The notes under the pieces were generated by a model. That model made no database searches. It saw only the letters and a program-made list of their open reading frames with translations, and was not told the DNA's origin. 64,000 nt of DNA. Origin: Hymenobacter puniceus (GTDB lineage Bacteria > Bacteroidota > Bacteroidia > Cytophagales > Hymenobacteraceae). The position numbers were made by a program, and so were the translations under genes. Of this stretch, positions 26,268-35,700 are shown one piece after another. Where the stretch lies: the NCBI RefSeq assembly GCF_014333525.1, contig NZ_JACSCX010000004.1, positions 124,001 to 188,000 on the forward strand, written 5' to 3'. Every line of letters begins with the position of its first letter. Position 1 is the stretch's first letter.

Positions 26268-26609
26268 ATGGAAACCAAACCAAGCCGCTTACAGCAACTC
26301 CTGGCCTTCTACGAAGACGAGCCCAACGACCCATTCACGATTTATGCGCTGGCAACCGAGTACAAGGCTACCGAGCCACTTCGGGCGCTGGATTTTTTTC
26401 AGAAACTTCTGACCGAACACCCCGACTACGTGGGCACGTATTACCACGCCGGCAAGCTGCTCGAACAACTACAAAAGCCCGATGAGGCCGAGAAAGTTTA
26501 CCGCGAAGGCCTGCGCGTGAGCCGCAAAGCCGGCCAGATGCACGCCGCCAGCGAGTTGCAGCAGGCGCTTAATCAGTGCCTGGGCCTGGATTATGAGGAT
26601 GAGGAGTAG
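26268..26609 (+). CDS. Small TPR protein
   Basis: 113-residue protein with about two tetratricopeptide repeats: PFTIYALATEYKATEPLRALDFFQKLLTEHPDYV and GTYYHAGKLLEQLQKPDEAEKVYREGLRVSRKAGQ (residues quoted across the two helices). No signal peptide is seen, so it is probably cytosolic and binds a partner protein. Start ATG 26268; the longer frame from 26205 has a low-complexity run before it. It ends with an acidic tail. Convergent with the esterase gene; inverted-repeat words at 26610-26689 lie between the stops. Confidence 0.78.
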   Translation: METKPSRLQQLLAFYEDEPNDPFTIYALATEYKATEPLRALDFFQKLLTEHPDYVGTYYHAGKLLEQLQKPDEAEKVYREGLRVSRKAGQMHAASELQQALNQCLGLDYEDEE

Positions 26610-26689
26610 TTGCTGCTTGTCGGTTGTTAAGTTGTTAGTTGCCGGTCTTTCAAACGACCTGCTGGCAGCCAACAATAGACAAGCAGCAA
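26610..26689. repeat. Inverted repeat between convergent genes
   Basis: TTGCTGCTTGTC (26610-26621) pairs with GACAAGCAGCAA (26678-26689); possible shared transcription end. Confidence 0.55.
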
Positions 26690-26696
26690 TCAAGAA

Positions 26697-27575
26697 CTAC
26701 TTCACCGCTACCCCACCCGCGTCCAGCACTTTGCTAAAAAACTGCACGTGGTAGGGCAGCGCGTTCTGCCAGTACTCCCAGGTGTGGGCGCCGGGCCGCT
26801 CGGTGTAGTCGTGGGGAGTGTGGTTGTAAACCAAGCGGCGGTGCAGTTCGCGGTTGATTTCGATCAGGAAGTCGTCTACGCCGCAGTCGATGATGAGGGG
26901 CAGGCCATTGGCGTAAAGCTTATCGGCCATGTTCACCACCGAGTTGGCGCTGTACACGCTGGGCGCCGGCGTTTCGGGCCCCAGAATGGGGTTAAACAGG
27001 CTTTGCCGCTGCTGGGCTTCCTGCGGGTTTAGCTTACGGTTGGTGATGCTCAGGTCTAGCGCGCCGCTCATGCTGCCGGCCGCCGCAAACAGTTCGGGGT
27101 GCCGCCCCGAAAGGTAAAGCGCCCCGTGCCCGCCCATTGAAAGGCCCGAAATAACTCTTCCCTCCTTCCGTGCTATGGTGCGGTAAGTCTGGTCGATTTT
27201 GCCGATAACGTCCTTGGTGATGTAAGTTTCAAACTGGCTGCCGGGGTTCACCGGCGAATCGAGGTAGAAGCTGAACGTCTCACCCTCAGGCATGACGATA
27301 ATGAGGTTGTATTGGTCGGCGAGGCGGTGGACGAGGGTTTTGTCGGGCGTTTTGCTGCTCCAATTGTCGAAGTGCCCGTAGGCGCCGTGCAGCAAATAGA
27401 GCACCGGGTAGCGGGCCTTTTTGTTTTTGGCGTAGCTGGCTGGTACCGCCACGGCCGCTTTGTAGGTGCGCTGCATGGCCGCGCTGGGAATTTCTAAAGT
27501 ATCGACCTTGGCGGCACGAACGGCGGAACTCAGCAGCAGCAGCACCAGCAGCAGCAGGCGTAGGGAGTTTTTCAT
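26697..27575 (-). CDS. Secreted alpha/beta-hydrolase esterase (esterase D / antigen 85 type)
   Basis: 292-residue exported hydrolase with a signal peptide (MKNSLRLLLLVLLLLSSAVRA). The alpha/beta hydrolase core has the oxyanion region YPVLYLLHGAYGHFDNW, the nucleophile elbow GLSMGGHGALYL (Ser), the Asp in IDCGVDDFLIE and the catalytic His in PGAHTWEYW. This layout is that of the esterase D/FrmB or antigen 85 family. Substrate unknown (S-formylglutathione or carbohydrate esters are typical). A small repeat of family B words lies just upstream, at 27594-27613. Confidence 0.85.
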   Translation of the reverse strand: MKNSLRLLLLVLLLLSSAVRAAKVDTLEIPSAAMQRTYKAAVAVPASYAKNKKARYPVLYLLHGAYGHFDNWSSKTPDKTLVHRLADQYNLIIVMPEGETFSFYLDSPVNPGSQFETYITKDVIGKIDQTYRTIARKEGRVISGLSMGGHGALYLSGRHPELFAAAGSMSGALDLSITNRKLNPQEAQQRQSLFNPILGPETPAPSVYSANSVVNMADKLYANGLPLIIDCGVDDFLIEINRELHRRLVYNHTPHDYTERPGAHTWEYWQNALPYHVQFFSKVLDAGGVAVK

Positions 27576-27735
27576 AGAAGGAAGGGATATGGCAGTAGAG
27601 ACGCGTATTCGCGCGGTATCGTTGCGGATGCCGAAGCCATTGAAAGCAGATGTCCGTATTTCTGCGGCCGGCTACCCAACATACCGCAGCAAAGTTGCCT
27701 ATCTTTCACTATGCTGCGTCTTCAATCTATAGGGT

Positions 27736-28629
27736 ATGTCTGATTCCACCACCGCCTGGCCTGCACTGCCGGTAGCCGCCTGGGCCGATACTCTGGCCAC
27801 ATTGCACATGTACACGCAGGTGGTGGGCAAAATCCGGCTGGCCAGCACCCCGCTCCTCAACCACTTCTGGAATGTACCGCTCTATGTCACGGCCCGGGGC
27901 CTCACCACGTCGGCCATGCCCTACACAGGTCGCAGCTTCCAGATTGACTTCGACTTCCTCGACCACCAGCTCATTATTCGGTGCAGCGACGGGGCCGAGC
28001 GGCAACTGGCCCTGCAACCCCGCTCCGTGGCTGCGTTCTACCAGGAAGTGCAACGGATACTGGCCGAGTTGGGCCTTACGGTACGTATATGGCCGGTGCC
28101 GGTAGAAGTTGAAAACCCAATTCCGTTTGCCAACGACGAGCAGCACGCCAGCTACGACCACGAGGCAGCCCAGCGTTACTGGCGTGCCCTCACGCTCATC
28201 ACGCCCATTCTGGAGCGGTTCCGGGCTGATTTTGTTGGCAAGTGCAGCCCAGTGCATTTTTTTTGGGGGTCGTTTGATCTGGCCGTGACGCGCTTTTCCG
28301 GCCGCCCCGCTCCGCCGCGCCCAGGCGCTGACAGCATCACCCGCGAAGCATACTCCCACGAGGTTATCAGCCATGGATTCTGGCCCGGTGGCAATGGGCA
28401 GGAGGCTGCCTTCTATGCCTACACTGCTCCAGCTCCAGCTGGTTTTGCCGAGGCTAAAGTGGAACCGGAAGCAGCCTACTTCAGCCAGGAGCTAGGCGAG
28501 TTCCTGCTGCCCTACGACGCTGTACGCACTTCCTCCGACCCGGCCGCCACACTACACACGTTTCTGGAAAGCACCTACGCTGCCGGGGCCACACTTGCTG
28601 GCTGGGACCGGCCAGCGCTGGAACGATAA
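27736..28629 (+). CDS. DUF5996 family protein
   Basis: 297 residues; matches my memory of DUF5996 proteins, which have no known function. Visible conserved pieces are PALPVAAWADTLATLHMYTQVVGKIRLA, then HFWNVPLYVTARGLTTSAMP, FQIDFDFLDHQLII, the region PVHFFWGSFDLAVTRFSGRPAP, and YSHEVISHGFWPGG. The protein is Trp/His-rich with no signal or helices, so probably cytosolic and perhaps metal-binding. A near-consensus promoter TATCTTTC lies at 27700-27707. Confidence 0.8.
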   Translation: MSDSTTAWPALPVAAWADTLATLHMYTQVVGKIRLASTPLLNHFWNVPLYVTARGLTTSAMPYTGRSFQIDFDFLDHQLIIRCSDGAERQLALQPRSVAAFYQEVQRILAELGLTVRIWPVPVEVENPIPFANDEQHASYDHEAAQRYWRALTLITPILERFRADFVGKCSPVHFFWGSFDLAVTRFSGRPAPPRPGADSITREAYSHEVISHGFWPGGNGQEAAFYAYTAPAPAGFAEAKVEPEAAYFSQELGEFLLPYDAVRTSSDPAATLHTFLESTYAAGATLAGWDRPALER

Positions 28630-28811
28630 GGTTGCGTGGCTGCCAAACCCAACCACTTTTGGCCAGCTTGTGATTGAGACTCCACTACTTAATGTAGCGC
28701 TGCATTGGCTGAATGGCAACTTGCCGCGGCCAGCTTGCACTATGCGCCGAAAATTTCTCTTGGCTCACCAGTTGGCATTTTCCAGCGAACTTTCCAGCCG
28801 TTGAAGGTGTC

Positions 28812-28817
28812 GGGAGG
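28812..28817 (+). promoter_or_regulatory. Shine-Dalgarno-like site GGGAGG
   Basis: Lies seven bases before ATG 28825 and decides the start over 28819 and the upstream frame. Confidence 0.5.
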
Positions 28818-28824
28818 CATGCGC

Positions 28825-29670
28825 ATGACCACTCTGCTGACTGTTGGCGGGCTTTTGCTCGCGGCCCCTGCCTGCACCCTGGCCCAAACCATAGACCCCA
28901 GCGTCGGCAATGCCGACACCCCGTTCATCCGTAATATCCGCCCTGACCGCCCAGGCCAAACTGTAACCACCAGCATGCTACGCCCCGGCCAGGTGCAGCT
29001 GGATTTGGGTACGCAGGGGCAGTTGCAGCCCGCAGTCGGGACGCCCCGCTCGTTTTCACAGGGCTTGCTGCGTGTGGGCTTCTTCGGGCTGATGGAGCTA
29101 CGGGTGCAGCAGCAGTACTTACCACAGGGCCCTGCGCCATTGCCAGCCACCGACGGTGGAAGTGCCGTAGTAGCTCGGCCAGGCGGCTTCGCCCCTCTCA
29201 CCGTGGGCGCCAAAATGCTGGCCTCATCCAACCAGGATACTCGCTCACAGGTATCGGTGCTGGCTGAACTGACGCTGCCCGGCACCGGAGCCGCTTCGTT
29301 TGCGAATAAAGTGTATGAACCGGCTGCCCGCCTGCTGGTGTCGCAGCAACTGGGAGCAAGGTTTGGCCTGGAAGCTAACCTGGGCTTCAGGCAACGCGGC
29401 TTCAAGGCAGCTGACACCAGCCGGGGCCAATACCTGGGCACGGTGGCGCTTAATGGTCCAATAGGGGAGCATTTCGGGTTTTTCGCCGAAACATACACCA
29501 CCTGGCAGAAAACCGCCAGCTGGAAACCAGGCCTGACTGGAGGCCTTTACTGGCGCCCCATACCCAACCTCCGCCTCGACGTGACGGCCGGCGGCGGACC
29601 GGGCACCAGCACGTATGCGCCTACCGGCCCTTATGTTGGCGGTGGCCTGAGTGTACGCCTGCCGCATTAA
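28825..29670 (+). CDS. Outer-membrane transporter-like beta-barrel protein
   Basis: About 281 residues. A signal peptide (MTTLLTVGGLLLAAPACTLAQ) is followed by the PDRPGQTVTTSMLRPGQVQLDLG stretch typical of the phenol MetA-pathway / transporter-like outer-membrane family. Alternating amphipathic beta strands then continue to the C terminus. I placed the start at ATG 28825 because GGGAGG (28812-28817) lies seven bases before it, one of few Shine-Dalgarno-like sites here; ATG 28819 is only one base from that site. Substrate unknown. Confidence 0.78.
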   Translation: MTTLLTVGGLLLAAPACTLAQTIDPSVGNADTPFIRNIRPDRPGQTVTTSMLRPGQVQLDLGTQGQLQPAVGTPRSFSQGLLRVGFFGLMELRVQQQYLPQGPAPLPATDGGSAVVARPGGFAPLTVGAKMLASSNQDTRSQVSVLAELTLPGTGAASFANKVYEPAARLLVSQQLGARFGLEANLGFRQRGFKAADTSRGQYLGTVALNGPIGEHFGFFAETYTTWQKTASWKPGLTGGLYWRPIPNLRLDVTAGGGPGTSTYAPTGPYVGGGLSVRLPH

Positions 29671-29858
29671 GCTCCTCCTTGACTGCTACGCCAGCCCCAG
29701 TTTGCACTACTACATCATTATGTGATTGTGCGGCACCTCACCAACCGGTAAGTTTGAGCACTTACTACCGACTTCTGCTGATGCCAGCGGTAGTAATGCA
29801 ACTGCCTATACACCTTGCACACTAGTTGCCAGCCGCTACCTCTGTTTTCTGAACGCAA

Positions 29859-29893
29859 ACACCCTGCAGGTAGCCTGCAGGGTGTTTTTTTTA
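29859..29893 (+). terminator. Intrinsic terminator
   Basis: Perfect 12-bp stem ACACCCTGCAGG / CCTGCAGGGTGT (29859-29870, 29874-29885) followed by a T run. Also a smaller TTACTACCG/CGGTAGTAA hairpin at 29762-29796. No gene lies between 29671 and 29858. Confidence 0.75.
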
Positions 29894-29939
29894 GTGGGAA
29901 CGGCAGAAATGTTAAACCGCTGGAGCCGGATGCTATTTG

Positions 29940-31316
29940 TTATTTACCACTTCCCGCAGTCGGAGTTGGCTTCGGCGCTTCCGGCGCAATACGCGTGGGC
30001 GTTTGCTGGCCTGAAATAATGCCTGCCGCCCCACGTGCTACGGCCGTTATAACGGCCGTCATGTTCGGAAGATCCAGGCTTTGTACTTCGTCGTCTACGG
30101 AGTGATATAGCTTGTCGGTCGGAATCTGGTCGGTGCTGATGCTGTGCGCGGGCACGCCCAGGCGGGCCAGGGTGGCATTATCGGAACGGTAGAAAAGATT
30201 CTGTGCAGGATACGGATCGGGCTCAAAGCGAAACAAAGTACCCTTCACATTTTCCTGCAGCATGGCCCCGAAGTTCGACTTATCAAATCCCGTAATAAAA
30301 GCCGTGTTAGGACCAAACTTAGCGGGCTTGCCAATCATTTCGATGTTGAACATCGCCACCACGTTATCCGGGTTTAGCTGCTTGGAAAAATATGTAGAGC
30401 CGAAACCGCCGATTTCTTCGGCCGTGAAAGCCACAAATACCAGAGTGCGGGCATTGCTGTTCTTCTTTTTGAAATGCTCGGCCAGTGCCACCACGGCAGC
30501 CGTACCGCTGGCATCATCGTCAGCTCCGTTTGCAATAGAGTCGCCGGCCACTGCGGGCTGTATCCCGATGTGGTCGTAGTGGGCTGAAAATACCACCTGT
30601 TCTTTGCTGCGGGCCGTGTCTTTGCCAGGCAGTACACCCACGATATTGCGGATTTCCACCGTGCGCGTTGTGGTATTAGCGGCGACTTTAAACGTGACTT
30701 TGCTGGCAGCCGGCAGCGCCTGCATAATCACCAGGCTGGAGTACGGATTGCCCGCTTTGTCGAGGCGAGGCGTGCTACGACCAACATAGCTGGCTATACG
30801 GCGAAATTCTTCGTCGTGCACCGGATGCAGCACAACTACCAGATTTTCACGTGGCCGCATGATGTCTCGCAGGTATGGCTGTACTTTATCATCAGGCCCC
30901 ACCACTACTACTTTAGTAGCAGGCTCATCAGTGTCAGTCCAGTTAAGATGAGCTTGTGAAGAAATAAGCAGGGCCTTTTCCTTAGGCACCGGCGCATTAT
31001 TAAGCGTTACAAACAGGGCTACTACTTTCGACTCATATGCTGGAAAAACCTGCTCGTACGTGGTCAGCCCAGGCAACATACCCAAGCCAATGCGTTGAAA
31101 TTCAGCTGCCAGGAACTGGGCAGCTTTCTGTCCGCCGGCTTTGCCGGTCGCCCGGCCCTGCATATCGTCGGCAGCCAGGGCTTTCACAACTCGCTCGACT
31201 GTGGCAGCCGAAACGCCGGTTGAGGCAGGAAGTACTACTGGTTTCTTTTGAGCATAAATAGAGGAGGATGTTGCAAGCAGAACTGAGAGCAGAACGAAGA
31301 GAGGGAATTTTCGCAT
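29940..31316 (-). CDS. Secreted M28-family metallopeptidase
   Basis: 458-residue exported zinc aminopeptidase. A signal peptide (MRKFPLFVLLSVLLATSSSIYAQ region) precedes a PA-like insert and the catalytic domain. The metal-binding residues are visible in order: His in SAHYDHIG, Asp in GADDDASG, the Glu pair in FTAEEIGGFGS, Glu in MFNIEMIG and His in YHSVDDE. Glu at the fourth position replaces the usual Asp but is compatible with the fold. It probably acts in the periplasm or outside the cell. Pro/Thr-rich C terminus. Confidence 0.88.
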   Translation of the reverse strand: MRKFPLFVLLSVLLATSSSIYAQKKPVVLPASTGVSAATVERVVKALAADDMQGRATGKAGGQKAAQFLAAEFQRIGLGMLPGLTTYEQVFPAYESKVVALFVTLNNAPVPKEKALLISSQAHLNWTDTDEPATKVVVVGPDDKVQPYLRDIMRPRENLVVVLHPVHDEEFRRIASYVGRSTPRLDKAGNPYSSLVIMQALPAASKVTFKVAANTTTRTVEIRNIVGVLPGKDTARSKEQVVFSAHYDHIGIQPAVAGDSIANGADDDASGTAAVVALAEHFKKKNSNARTLVFVAFTAEEIGGFGSTYFSKQLNPDNVVAMFNIEMIGKPAKFGPNTAFITGFDKSNFGAMLQENVKGTLFRFEPDPYPAQNLFYRSDNATLARLGVPAHSISTDQIPTDKLYHSVDDEVQSLDLPNMTAVITAVARGAAGIISGQQTPTRIAPEAPKPTPTAGSGK

Positions 31317-31411
31317 ACTGCAAAATAACCCTTTTGTTAGGGTTTATGTACAACTTCATCGGCGCACGGCCTTTTTTTTGTACATCTGTTTCGCCCTATT
31401 GTTCTGCTTAT

Positions 31412-31885
31412 ATGCGCACTTACTTGCTCTTTGCCACGCTGCTGGCCGCCAGCTGCCAGACTACCCCACCTACCACCACTACTGCCGGCCCGGTAAATGG
31501 CCAGCATACCAGCCGCCCTGCAGATGCTGCTCTACGCAACACCCGGTGGGTATTGCGCCAGCTAAACGGCCAGCAGGTGCCGCCGCCCACCAACTCCGAA
31601 CCTTATGTACTGCTGCGCCAAGACGCACCCAATGCAGAAGGCAATGGCAGCTGCAACCGTTTCCGCGGCACTTATGAGTCGGCCGCAGACGGGCACCTGC
31701 GGTTTGGAGCCTTGCTTTCCACGCGCATGGCTTGCGCCAGCCCCGACGGCAACACCACCGAAACCAGCTTCCTGCGCGTCCTCGAAACCACCCGCACCTA
31801 CCGCATCAGCGGCGACACGCTTAAACTATTTCCAGAAGGTGGCGCTGCGCCCGCGGCAGTGCTGCATGCGGTATATCTGCGCTAA
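31412..31885 (+). CDS. META domain lipoprotein
   Basis: 157-residue small lipoprotein. The signal with lipobox LLAASC is followed by a Thr/Pro linker and one META domain (NTRWVLRQLNGQQV, then FRGTYESAADGHLRFGALLSTRMAC and TYRISGDTLKLF). META domains are small beta-barrels found in HslJ-type heat-shock or resistance proteins; a precise role is unknown. Start ATG 31412 gives the signal peptide. A terminator follows at 31893-31929. Confidence 0.82.
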   Translation: MRTYLLFATLLAASCQTTPPTTTTAGPVNGQHTSRPADAALRNTRWVLRQLNGQQVPPPTNSEPYVLLRQDAPNAEGNGSCNRFRGTYESAADGHLRFGALLSTRMACASPDGNTTETSFLRVLETTRTYRISGDTLKLFPEGGAAPAAVLHAVYLR

Positions 31886-31892
31886 AAATACC

Positions 31893-31929
31893 AAAGCCGG
31901 GCTGTTGCCATAAACAACAACCCGGCTTT
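31893..31929. terminator. Bidirectional terminator after META lipoprotein gene
   Basis: AAAGCCGGGCTGTTG (31893-31907) pairs with CAACAACCCGGCTTT (31915-31929) with one G-U pair; serves both convergent genes. Confidence 0.8.
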
Positions 31930-31951
31930 AGCGCCCATCGATACTGTCTGT

Positions 31952-32683
31952 TTACCGCGGATCTGCAGCGACCATAACCCGGCTCCAATCAGCATCAGTT
32001 CGGGCAGACTGCGCTTCTGGTAGTGCTTTTAAAGCAGCAGCAAGCTCTGGAGCAGCGCCTTGCAAGCCTCTGAGCGTAAGCTTAACCGGTATGGCCATGG
32101 CACCGGGGCGCACTAAGTAATAGATGTTTTTATCGGCTATTTCATCGTAGCGACGAGTGGAGGTATAACCACCAGTCAATTCTGCCTTGCGAAGCACTTT
32201 GTCGTACTTTTTGAGTAGGACGTAGCGGCCTTCGTGCAACACTTCCACGTACTTCTGCCGCTGATCAGGCTGTGGCGATTCTGTGAAACGCCGGAACTGC
32301 CGTTTACGGGCTGGCTGCCCAGCTGCAGCTGGCTCCTCCAGTACAAACCCGGCCACCAGCCGGTCATCGAGTTGTAATGAGTCGGTGGGCCGGTTAATGG
32401 GTTTCATCAACAGACGGCTATTGAGCACATCGTACTTAAGCGGAACGGGGGCTAGCGGCTTGTTGCTGGTCAACTGTAGCTGAGCCGATAGCCAGCGAGA
32501 ATCTGCGTAAGGCGAACCCACTGTTGATTCAGCAGAGGCTTTTGGCACCACGGCCATAGCCCCGCTGGCCAGCGCATCCAAGTTGGCCTTACCTCCCATG
32601 CCAGACTTTTCCACTCCATTCTGGGCTATTGCGGCCCCAGCCCACAGCAGTGTTGGTATAAACAAGAGAAGTCTGCCAGTCAT
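31952..32683 (-). CDS. Exported protein of unknown function
   Basis: 243 residues. A signal peptide (MTGRLLLFIPTLLWAGAAIAQ) precedes a mixed alpha/beta region with LKYDVLNSRLLMKPIN and FVLEEPAAAGQPARKRQFRRF. The pattern (KYDxxxxxLL then a C-terminal KKYDKVLRKAELTGGY) resembles Bacteroidota exported proteins with a beta-rich, PEGA-like or DUF-type build. No known family is named here. The ATG at 32683 is chosen for its signal peptide. It lies between a META lipoprotein and pyruvate carboxylase. Confidence 0.65.
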   Translation of the reverse strand: MTGRLLLFIPTLLWAGAAIAQNGVEKSGMGGKANLDALASGAMAVVPKASAESTVGSPYADSRWLSAQLQLTSNKPLAPVPLKYDVLNSRLLMKPINRPTDSLQLDDRLVAGFVLEEPAAAGQPARKRQFRRFTESPQPDQRQKYVEVLHEGRYVLLKKYDKVLRKAELTGGYTSTRRYDEIADKNIYYLVRPGAMAIPVKLTLRGLQGAAPELAAALKALPEAQSARTDADWSRVMVAADPR

Positions 32684-32740
32684 ATCCAGATAAAGTTTAA
32701 GGGTTGTAGGCACAAGCTAGCACTTTTCCGTCTGTTCCTT

Positions 32741-35700
32741 CTACCCTAGCGTCAGCACAAGGTCGTCGGCGTTTACCAGGCTTCCCTGAGTTAGGTTCAC
32801 GGTTTGCACGGTGGTGTCGTCGGGGGCGGTGATGGTAGTTTCCATCTTCATGGCCTCAATGATGAAAAGCGGCGCGTTTTTGCGCACCTGCTGGCCACCT
32901 TCCACCAGCACCCGCGACAGTAGGCCTTGGAGCGGGGCTCCTACCTGGCGCGGGTTGCCTTTGTCGGCTTTGGGATTTTGTATCTTCTTCACTTCCACCG
33001 AAGTGTCCCGGATTTCCAGGTTGCGAGCCTGGCCGTTGAGGTTGAAGAAGATAGTGCGGTTGCCTTCCTCATTCACCGGCCCGATGCTTTGCAAGCTCAC
33101 GATGATGCTCTTGCCGCGGGCAATTTCGATGAGCGTCTCGTCGCCGGGCTGCAGGCCGTAGTAGAACACCTGCGTCGGCACCACCGACACGTCGCCGAAC
33201 TCCTGCTGATGCGCCCAATACTGCTCGAATACCTTCGGGTACAGCAGCCACGACAGCACATCGGTGAACTTGCCGCGCTGCCCGAACTTTTCCTCAAACT
33301 TCTGCCATTCGGCATCGAAGTTGATGGGGGCCAAATGCTCGTTGGGACGGTCCGTGAAGGGCGTTTCGTCTTTCAGAATCACCTGCTGCACATCCTGAGG
33401 CCAGCCGCCCTCGGGCTGCCCAATGTCGCCGCGGAACAACTCTCGCACCGACTCCGGAAAGTTGAGCGTGGCGCCTTTCTCCAGCACGTCGCGGGTGGTG
33501 AGGTTGTTGCTGACCAGAAACAAGGCCATGTCACCCACCACTTTCGAGCTGGGCGTCACCTTCACAATGTCACCGAATAGCTGGTTGACGTCGGCAAACG
33601 TAGTTTTTACAGTTTCAAACTTGTCGAGCAAGCCCAGTGAAGCTGCCTGGGGCCGCAGGTTGGAATATTGCCCGCCCGGAATTTCGTGCTGAAACACCTC
33701 TGAAGTACCCGCCTTCAGGCCCGACTCGAACGGGTAGTAATGCTCCCGCACGGTGTCCCAGTAGTTGCTGAACTCGTTAAGAGAAAGCTGGTTGAACTCA
33801 CGATGCCGCTCCTGGCCGCGTAGCATTTCCACTACCGAGTTGAAGTTGGGCTGCGACGTAAGGCCCGATAAGCTGCCCAGCGCCACGTCAATTACATTGA
33901 CGCCCGCCTCTACTGCCTTCAGATAAGTGGCTGCCTGCAGCGAGGATGTATCGTGGGTGTGCAGATGAATCGGCAGGCTGATGGTGTCACGCAGGGCCGT
34001 AATCAGTTCAGTGGCCGCGTAAGGCTTCAGCAGCCCGGCCATGTCCTTGATGCACAGAATGTGGGCGCCGGCATCCTCAATTTGGCGGGCCAGGCGTAAG
34101 TAGTAGTCGAGGTTGTACTTCTGGTTGCGCTTGGGGTCGAGAATGTCGCCGGTGTAGCAGATGCTGGCTTCGGCCAACCGGTCCGTTTTGTTGCGCACAA
34201 AGCCGATGCAGGCCTCCATGCCCGGCATCCAGTTCAGCGAATCGAAGATGCGGAACACATCGATGCCGGTTTCGGCAGCCTGCTGCACAAACCGCTCCGT
34301 AAGGTTGTCCGGATACGCTTTGTAGCCCACACCATTGGCCCCGCGGATCAGCATCTGGAGTAAGATGTTGGGCACGGCGGCGCGCAGCTTAGCCAGCCGC
34401 TCCCAAGGGTCTTCGTGCAAGAAGCGCAGCGCCACATCGAAGGTGGCGCCCCCCCAGCACTCCAGCGAAAACGTTTGCGGATGCTGCTGGGCGTAGCGGC
34501 CGGCCACTTTCAGCATATCAAACGTGCGCATGCGGGTAGCCAGCAGGCTCTGGTGAGCGTCGCGTAGGGTGGTGTCGGTGTAGTGGATTTGCTTGTCGTG
34601 GCGCAACCATTTGGCAAATTCCTCGGGGCCCAGCTCCGTGAGCTTCTGCTTGGTGCCGGCGGGCGGCGCCTGGGTCAGGTCGGCTTCGGGCAGGCGCGGC
34701 TTGCGCAGTTCCCGGCGGCTGTCCACGAGGCCGCGCACGTCGGGGTTGCCGTTCACTATCACGTCGCCGAGGAAGCTGAGCACCTTGGTGGCACGGTCCT
34801 GCCGGGTTTTGAACTTGAACAGCTCGGGATGGTCCTTGATGAAGTCCACGTTGGCCTCGCCGGCCATGAAGACCGGGTGCGCAATGATGTTCTGCAGAAA
34901 CTGGATGTTGGTGCTCACGCCCCGCACCCGGAACTCGTCGAGCGTACGCGCCATCTTCTGGGCTGCGTCGGCCAGCGTAGGCGCGTGCGTCGACACCTTC
35001 ACCAGCAAGGAATCGAAGAACGGCGACACCTTCACGCCGGTGTACACCGAGCCTTGGTCGAGGCGGATGCCGAAGCCGCCCGCCGAACGGTAGGCCGTGA
35101 TGGTACCGTAGTCGGGCTTGAAATCCTGCTCCGGGTTTTCGGTGGTGATGCGGCACTGAATAGCCACCCCGATTTTCTGGGGCTTCACGTCGGGGCCGAG
35201 GTTGATTTGCGGGTCGGTGAGGCGGCGGCCGTCGGCAATGTGGAGCTGGGTTTTGATCAGGTCGATACCCGTAATCATCTCCGTGACGGTGTGCTCCACC
35301 TGAATGCGCGGGTTCACCTCGATAAAGTAAATCCGGTCGTGCTCGGGGTTCACCAGGAATTCCACGGTGCCCACGTTGTTGTAGTTTACGGCCCGGCCCA
35401 GGCGCAGCGCGTACTCATAGAGCAGGTGGCGCATGTGGTCGGGCAGGTTCAGCGAAGGCGCCACTTCCACCACCTTCTGGTAGCGGCGCTGCACCGAGCA
35501 GTCGCGCTCATACAGGTGCGTGAGGCCGCCGTAGTTGTCGGCTACCAGCTGCACCTCGATGTGCTTGGGTTGCTCCACAAACTTCTCCAGGAACACCGTA
35601 TCGTCGCCGAAAGCCTTGAGGGCTTCGTTGCGGGCCTCAAAGAAGCCGCGCTCCATCTGCTCATCGTCGCGGATGATGCGCATGCCGCGGCCCCCGCCGC